From: SIG480 sp045595605
GTDB taxonomy: Bacteria; Bacillota; Clostridia; Oscillospirales; JAAYXM01
Reading direction: 5' to 3'
Assembly (NCBI GenBank): GCA_045595605.1
Contig: JAZOAS010000126.1
Coordinates: forward strand, 1 to 10,460
Length of the DNA: 10,460 nt
Shown here: positions 6,703 through 10,460 of the stretch, in pieces
How positions within the stretch are numbered: position 1 is the first letter of the stretch
Layout of the letters: each line of letters starts with the position of its first letter
Position numbers and translations under genes: made by a program
Notes under the pieces: generated by a model
What the model saw: only the letters and a program-made list of their open reading frames with translations
Told to the model about the DNA's origin: nothing
Database searches by the model: none

Positions 6703-7154
6703 TGAAATCAAAAAGACAGACAACGCTGCTTAAACTTATTGAGAAGTACGATATCTCAACACAGCTTGAGCTTACCGATTTTCTCAATAAAGAAGGGTTC
6801 AACGCAACGCAAGCGACGGTTTCTCGCGATATAAAGGAATTGCGCCTGATTAAAACTGTTGGCTCAAACGGAAAGAGTAAGTATGCGGTCTCGAAGTCTG
6901 ATACGGATTCGGGCTTCTCGGACAGACTGCTTACAATCTTCCGCGAGAGTGTAATTTCTTATGATAACGCGCAGAATATCGTAGTGTTGAAGACGATGCC
7001 GGGTCTTGCTTCTGCAGCTTGTTCAGCTATTGACTCTATGAAATCTTCAGATATTGTGGGGACTCTTGCAGGTGACGATACGGCTTTCCTTGTATTGCAT
7101 ACTGCGAAGGCAGCGAGCGATTTCTGTGAAGAGCTTGGTAAGATGCTCTCTTAA
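6702..7154 (+). CDS. argR: Arginine repressor ArgR/AhrC
   Basis: This 150-residue transcription factor senses arginine and works as a hexamer, repressing arginine biosynthesis and often activating its breakdown. The N-terminal winged helix-turn-helix (about residues 1-65) contains ATQATVSRDIKELRLIKT (35-52), with the SR residues that contact ARG boxes. The C-terminal domain (about 80-150) carries the arginine-binding motif GTLAGDDTAFL (120-130), including the two Asp residues that bind arginine. ATG 6702 overlaps the nadK stop by one base and has GGAGG at 6689-6693. The gene sits between nadK and recN as in Bacillus subtilis. No arginine genes and no clear ARG box were seen in the window, so its targets lie elsewhere. 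Confidence 0.96.
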   Translation: MKSKRQTTLLKLIEKYDISTQLELTDFLNKEGFNATQATVSRDIKELRLIKTVGSNGKSKYAVSKSDTDSGFSDRLLTIFRESVISYDNAQNIVVLKTMPGLASAACSAIDSMKSSDIVGTLAGDDTAFLVLHTAKAASDFCEELGKMLS

Positions 7155-7167
7155 GGAGTGATAACAA

Positions 7168-8877
7168 ATGCTCAAACTTCTGCATATTGAGAATATAGCA
7201 GTTATTGAGAGCTGCGACATAGAATTTGGAAACGGCTTCAATGTTCTCACGGGTGAGACGGGCGCCGGAAAGTCGATTATAATTGACGCTATCGGAGCGG
7301 TGCTTGGATACAGAACAAACCGCGATGTTGTCAGAAACGGCGCGAGTAAGGCGTCTGTCAGCGCGGTGTTTGAAGTTTCGTCGGAAGAAGCTGCGCGGTG
7401 GCTTTCTGAAAACGGATTTGAGGCGGAAAATAACGAGGTAATTATTTACAGGGAAATATCGGTTGACGGAAAAAGTTCGGCTAGGATTAATGCAAAACCC
7501 GTTACAGCTTCACTTTTGAAAGAACTCGGGGTTCTACTTATCAATATTCTCGGTCAGCACGACAGTCAGCAGCTTCTCAATGTTGAATCGCATTCTGTGT
7601 TTGTGGACAGATTTGCATCCTGCGAAAAGTACGATGCTATTGTGGCTGAATACGAAGAGGTATATAACTCACTGCTTGAAAAAAGACAGGAGCTTCGCCG
7701 TCTTGACATTGACGAAACTGCAAAAGCAAGGCAGGTTGAGATGCTCAAGTTCCAGATTGCTGAGCTCGAGGGTGCGGAGCTTTGTGACAATGAAGATGTA
7801 GAGCTTTTGGAAAAACAGAAGCTGATACGCGAAAGCTCAAAGCTTATTGAGCGTATTGCGCAGGCATATTCGGCGTTTTCAGGCGAGAATGGCGCGTGGG
7901 GAATCTGCTCACTTCTGTCTGATGCGTCAAAATCGCTTTCTGCGATATCAGGCGTTTCAGAGAAGATGTCCGCGCTTTCTGATTCTGTGTCTGAGATGTA
8001 CTATGCGGCAGACGATATACTTGAACAGCTTCGTGATCTTTCTGATAATCTCGATTTTTCCGAGGAAGAGGCTGACAGGATAGAGTCAAGGCTTGATACT
8101 TTACATAAGCTCAAACGCAAATACGGCTCAACCGTTTCGGAGATGTTGCAGTTTCTTGAGAATGCAAAGCAAGAGCTTAATGAAATAGAGTTCTCCGAGG
8201 AAAAAGTTTCGATGCTTACGGCAGAAATTGCAAAGCTTGAAAAACGGGCGTATGCACTTGCAGAAGGTCTTTTCGAGCTTCGAAAGAATGCGGCAGAGAG
8301 CTTTGAAGAGAGAATTATGCGCGAGCTTTCTGAGCTCGATATGAAGAATGCGAAATTTATCGCAGATATAAAACGAAGCGAGGAGCTATCTCTGCGCGGT
8401 ATAGATACGGTCGAGTTTCTTCTTGCGGCAAACCTTGGTGAAAATGCAAAACCGCTTGAAAAGGTTGCATCTGGCGGTGAGCTTTCGAGAGTTATGCTTG
8501 CTATGAAGAACGCGCTCGGCGACAGTGATTTTGTAGAAACATTGATCTTTGATGAAATTGATACGGGCGTCAGCGGTCGCGCGGCGCAGAGAATTGCTGA
8601 AAAGCTTTATAAGCTTTCAGTCAGGAAACAAGTCCTTTGTGTAACGCATCTTGCTCAGCTTTCAGCGATGAGCGATGTTCACTTCAAGATTGAAAAAAGC
8701 GAGCGTGACGGAAGAACTTATACCTCTGTAACACCGCTTGATGAAAACGGAAGAGCTCAGGAGCTTGCGAGAATTACTGCGGGCTCTGCGATAAGTGAAA
8801 CAACGCTTACAAATGCAAAGGAGCTCATGCTCCTTGCGGACGAAACAAAGAACAAAATAAAGAATGCCAAGTCTTAG
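7168..8877 (+). CDS. recN: DNA repair protein RecN
   Basis: This 569-residue SMC-like ATPase gathers at double-strand breaks and helps recombinational repair. The N-terminal half of the nucleotide-binding head has Walker A GETGAGKS (29-36) and a conserved NILGQHDSQQLLN block. A long, Glu- and Lys-rich coiled coil fills roughly residues 150-375. The C-terminal half has the ABC signature ASGGELSR (434-441) and Walker B LIFDEIDTGVSG (459-470), then the VTHLAQLSA block. The length is typical. ATG 7168 has AAGGAG (7153-7158), which overlaps the argR stop. The last six residues, IKNAKS, are encoded by an inverted repeat that also encodes the end of ksgA on the other strand. The stop TAG is 8875-8877. 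recN is the last gene of the plus-strand run. Confidence 0.97.
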   Translation: MLKLLHIENIAVIESCDIEFGNGFNVLTGETGAGKSIIIDAIGAVLGYRTNRDVVRNGASKASVSAVFEVSSEEAARWLSENGFEAENNEVIIYREISVDGKSSARINAKPVTASLLKELGVLLINILGQHDSQQLLNVESHSVFVDRFASCEKYDAIVAEYEEVYNSLLEKRQELRRLDIDETAKARQVEMLKFQIAELEGAELCDNEDVELLEKQKLIRESSKLIERIAQAYSAFSGENGAWGICSLLSDASKSLSAISGVSEKMSALSDSVSEMYYAADDILEQLRDLSDNLDFSEEEADRIESRLDTLHKLKRKYGSTVSEMLQFLENAKQELNEIEFSEEKVSMLTAEIAKLEKRAYALAEGLFELRKNAAESFEERIMRELSELDMKNAKFIADIKRSEELSLRGIDTVEFLLAANLGENAKPLEKVASGGELSRVMLAMKNALGDSDFVETLIFDEIDTGVSGRAAQRIAEKLYKLSVRKQVLCVTHLAQLSAMSDVHFKIEKSERDGRTYTSVTPLDENGRAQELARITAGSAISETTLTNAKELMLLADETKNKIKNAKS

Positions 8878-8894
8878 GACTTGGCATTCTTTAT
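8857..8894. terminator. Bidirectional terminator inside the recN/ksgA overlap
   Basis: This is a perfect 17-bp inverted repeat, 8857-8873 against 8878-8894, with loop TTAG (8874-8877). The GC-rich upper part GCCAAGTC/GACTTGGC is followed by T-rich sequence when read in either direction (ATTCTTTAT on plus, ATTCTTTATTTTG on minus). It lies exactly at the meeting point of two convergent genes and includes both stop codons. That makes it a likely terminator for both recN and ksgA, although part of the T-run lies inside the stem. Confidence 0.85.
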
Positions 8895-9746
8895 ATCAAA
8901 TATTCTGTCGGAAAGCTCTGCAAAGGCTTCTATCGAAAGCTCTTCGCCGCGGACTGTCGGTTTGTGTCCGAGGTTTGTTAATGTGTTTATTAGAGTTTCT
9001 TTCTCAATGAAGTCGGAAAATGCTGAATAAAGGCTATTTGCAAGCTGTTTTCTTCTCTGTGCAAACGCGGCTTTTACTACTTTGAAGAAAAACTCCTCTG
9101 ATTTCACTTCTACTGCCGGGTTTTCGCGCGTGTTAAGCTTTATTACAGCTGAGTCAACCTTTGGCTGCGGAATAAAACAGTCGGGAGATACGGTGAAGAG
9201 AAATTCAGGTTTTGTGTAGTACTGAATGAATATTGAAAATGCGCCGTATTCGGAAGATTTCGGAGCTGCGCAGATTCTCTCTGCAACCTCTTTCTGAATC
9301 ATTGTAGTAATGGAAGAAAAACGCTTTGATTCGATGAGATACGAGAGGATAGGCGTTGTTATGTAGTAGGGGAGATTTGCGCAAACCTTTGGCTTTTTGC
9401 CACTGAATTCCTCGCCAACAAGCGTCTGGAGATCGCACTTTAAAATATCTGAATTTATAATTTTTATGTTATTATATTCCGAAAGAGTTTCAGAAAGTAA
9501 CGGGAGAAGAGAGCGGTCAATCTCAACTGAAACAACCTTTGCGGCGTTCTCTGCAAGAACAGAGGTGAGACTTCCGATCCCCGGACCGATTTCAAGAACA
9601 GCATCGTCTTTTGTGATGAGTGACTCGGAAACAATATTTTCGCAGACCCAGCGCTCGGTCAGAAAGTTCTGTCCTAGGGATTTTGAAAAATGAAAACCGT
9701 GTTTCTCGAGAAGCATTTTGATGTTTTTAATAGAAAAAAGATCCAT
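8874..9746 (-). CDS. rsmA: 16S rRNA adenine-N6,N6 dimethyltransferase KsgA/RsmA
   Basis: This 290-residue enzyme uses SAM to dimethylate two adjacent adenines near the 3' end of 16S rRNA, a late step in 30S maturation. Motifs are SKSLGQNFLTE (21-31), the SAM-binding VLEIGPGIGSLT (50-61) and VEIDRSL (74-80), and the catalytic ANLPYYITTPIL (123-134). IPQPKVDSA (192-200) and FAQRRKQLANSL lie toward the C-terminal domain. The start is ATG at 9746-9744: CTCC at 9755-9758 (GGAG on the minus strand) is eight bases upstream, and a promoter lies just beyond. An in-frame GTG at 9785 would lie at the edge of the -10 box and has no ribosome binding site. The gene converges on recN, and the stops overlap by four bases. 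As in many Firmicutes it lies next to a yabE-like gene, but no rnmV lies between them here. Confidence 0.96.
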   Translation of the reverse strand: MDLFSIKNIKMLLEKHGFHFSKSLGQNFLTERWVCENIVSESLITKDDAVLEIGPGIGSLTSVLAENAAKVVSVEIDRSLLPLLSETLSEYNNIKIINSDILKCDLQTLVGEEFSGKKPKVCANLPYYITTPILSYLIESKRFSSITTMIQKEVAERICAAPKSSEYGAFSIFIQYYTKPEFLFTVSPDCFIPQPKVDSAVIKLNTRENPAVEVKSEEFFFKVVKAAFAQRRKQLANSLYSAFSDFIEKETLINTLTNLGHKPTVRGEELSIEAFAELSDRIFDIKNAKS

Positions 9747-9776
9747 AAAACTAACTCCGTTTATTTTGATAAAAAT

Positions 9777-9805
9777 ATTATACACTTTTTTAGAAAAAAT
9801 CGCAA
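9777..9805 (-). promoter_or_regulatory. Sigma-A type promoter of rsmA
   Basis: On the minus strand, TTGCGA (plus coordinates 9800-9805) is followed after 17 bases by a perfect TATAAT (9777-9782). Transcription should begin near 9770, giving a leader of about 25 bases before the rsmA ATG. It sits right after the terminator of the upstream gene, so rsmA is probably its own transcription unit. Confidence 0.7.
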
Positions 9806-9814
9806 TAGTAAGAA

Positions 9815-9847
9815 AAACAAGCTGTGTGGATTACACACAGCGTGTTT
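9815..9847 (-). terminator. Intrinsic terminator after the YabE-like gene
   Basis: GCTGTGTG (9821-9828) pairs perfectly with CACACAGC (9834-9841) around a five-base loop. After one mismatch the stem continues with five A-T or C-G pairs (9815-9819/9843-9847). On the minus strand the hairpin ends in a T-run. It begins immediately after the stop codon of the G5-3D protein and lies just upstream of the rsmA promoter. Confidence 0.85.
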
Positions 9848-9848
9848 A

Positions 9849-10460
9849 TTATTTCAGAATATATACGGTCGCCTTTCGTCTGCCGAAGTTTATACACTCT
9901 TTATAGGTATTGAAGAAAAGGTCGATTTTATTTCCTCGGACACCTGTATCCGCCGCGACGGCAGTACCGTAGCACCAGCTCTTTCCGTCTGCCGCGACAA
10001 TATAAAGCTTTGAACCGAGGGGGATGACGCGTCTGTCAACAGCGACAAGTCCAACTCGAGCGACCTTTCCGGTTGCGGTGATTTTGTCTGATGTTCGCTC
10101 GGTTGTATAGGCAGTTGCGGTCATGTTGAGTACTTTCTTATACTGAAGTTTTTCTCCGGACCAAGTTTTTACGACACCGGATGTTTCGGGAACTTTTGTG
10201 CCATACTCAACGATTTTATTGACCGGTTCTTTTGTAACGGTTTCAGAAAGAAGAGTTCTTGAGACCTCTGTTCCGTTTTCGGTCTTTATATCATAGAGAA
10301 GCTTTTTTGAACCCTTGACGCCTTCCTGAATTGTCTTTGAAGTTCCCTTGTTCATAGTGGGAGAAGCCTTCTTTTCGGTTTTAAAAGGGATTTCTGAAGT
10401 CTCTTCCTTTGTGATATGAGAAACTCTTATGATTTCAAATGTAAGGCCGTCCGTCGCGCT
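9849..10460 (-). CDS. YabE-like G5 and 3D domain cell-wall protein, 3' part (5' end outside window)
   Basis: The minus-strand frame is open to the right window edge, giving 203 visible residues of a longer protein. An in-frame ATG at 10355 lies inside the G5 region and is not a real start. Residues about 15-89 form a G5 domain (TEKKASPTMNKG, TIQEGVKGSKKLLYDIKTENG, EPVNKIVEYGTK). Residues 110-203 are a 3D domain with its three Asp residues: D142 (AVDRRVIPLGS), D171 (AADTGV) and D180 (KIDLFF). 3D domains resemble the catalytic fold of lytic transglycosylases such as MltA, and YabE/Rpf-like proteins are exported and act on peptidoglycan. The signal sequence and any upstream repeated domains are outside the window. 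The gene ends in a strong terminator and is followed by rsmA, as yabE is near ksgA in Bacillus. The family is clear; the exact activity is inferred. Confidence 0.92.
   Translation of the reverse strand, partial: SATDGLTFEIIRVSHITKEETSEIPFKTEKKASPTMNKGTSKTIQEGVKGSKKLLYDIKTENGTEVSRTLLSETVTKEPVNKIVEYGTKVPETSGVVKTWSGEKLQYKKVLNMTATAYTTERTSDKITATGKVARVGLVAVDRRVIPLGSKLYIVAADGKSWCYGTAVAADTGVRGNKIDLFFNTYKECINFGRRKATVYILK

Noticed and set aside
9747..9785. Earlier rsmA start at GTG 9785 adding 13 residues
   Set aside because: It abuts the -10 box of the promoter, would need transcription from further upstream through a terminator, and lacks a ribosome binding site.
9690..10013. Plus-strand frames opposite the rsmA start and the G5-3D gene
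   Set aside because: They cross a terminator and a promoter of the other strand and resemble no protein family.

Overview
The window is a stretch of a Firmicutes chromosome, most likely from an anaerobic member of the Clostridia. The case rests on the gene order xseA-xseB-ispA-[RNA]-oapA-dxs-tlyA-nadK-argR-recN, strong GGAGG-type ribosome binding sites, TTG starts, tightly overlapping genes and moderate GC. No IS element, prophage, CRISPR array, tRNA or rRNA was seen.

Bases 2-8877 form one long plus-strand gene string. It opens with the 3' part of xseA (exonuclease VII large subunit), then xseB (small subunit) and ispA (farnesyl diphosphate synthase). The roughly 660 bases between ispA and the next protein gene are not empty: they hold a full-length OLE RNA (Ornate Large Extremophilic RNA, about 1954-2550), recognised from conserved sequence blocks, from its place in the isoprenoid operon and from many long-range complementary segments. 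It is followed at once by its partner gene oapA, which encodes a small four-helix membrane protein and starts at TTG 2580. Then come dxs (first step of the MEP isoprenoid pathway), tlyA (S4-domain 2'-O-methyltransferase-like), nadK, argR and recN, with gaps or overlaps of only a few bases.

The minus strand carries ksgA/rsmA (16S rRNA dimethyltransferase), read from its own promoter at 9777-9805. Upstream of it is the 3' part of a YabE-like G5-3D cell-wall protein that runs off the window at 10460. A terminator hairpin separates the two. recN and ksgA converge and overlap by four bases. The overlap is the loop of a perfect 17-bp inverted repeat that probably ends transcription in both directions, and it makes both proteins end in the same residues, IKNAKS.

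Together the plus-strand genes combine isoprenoid precursor synthesis (dxs, ispA), DNA repair (xseAB, recN), NADP supply (nadK), arginine-responsive regulation (argR) and the OLE ribonucleoprotein (OLE RNA plus OapA), known from work in Bacillus (Alkalihalobacillus) halodurans as a membrane-associated complex needed under stress. The most notable content is the OLE-oapA pair. It is a known but still poorly understood system, so the structural observations on this particular OLE copy are the part most worth following up.
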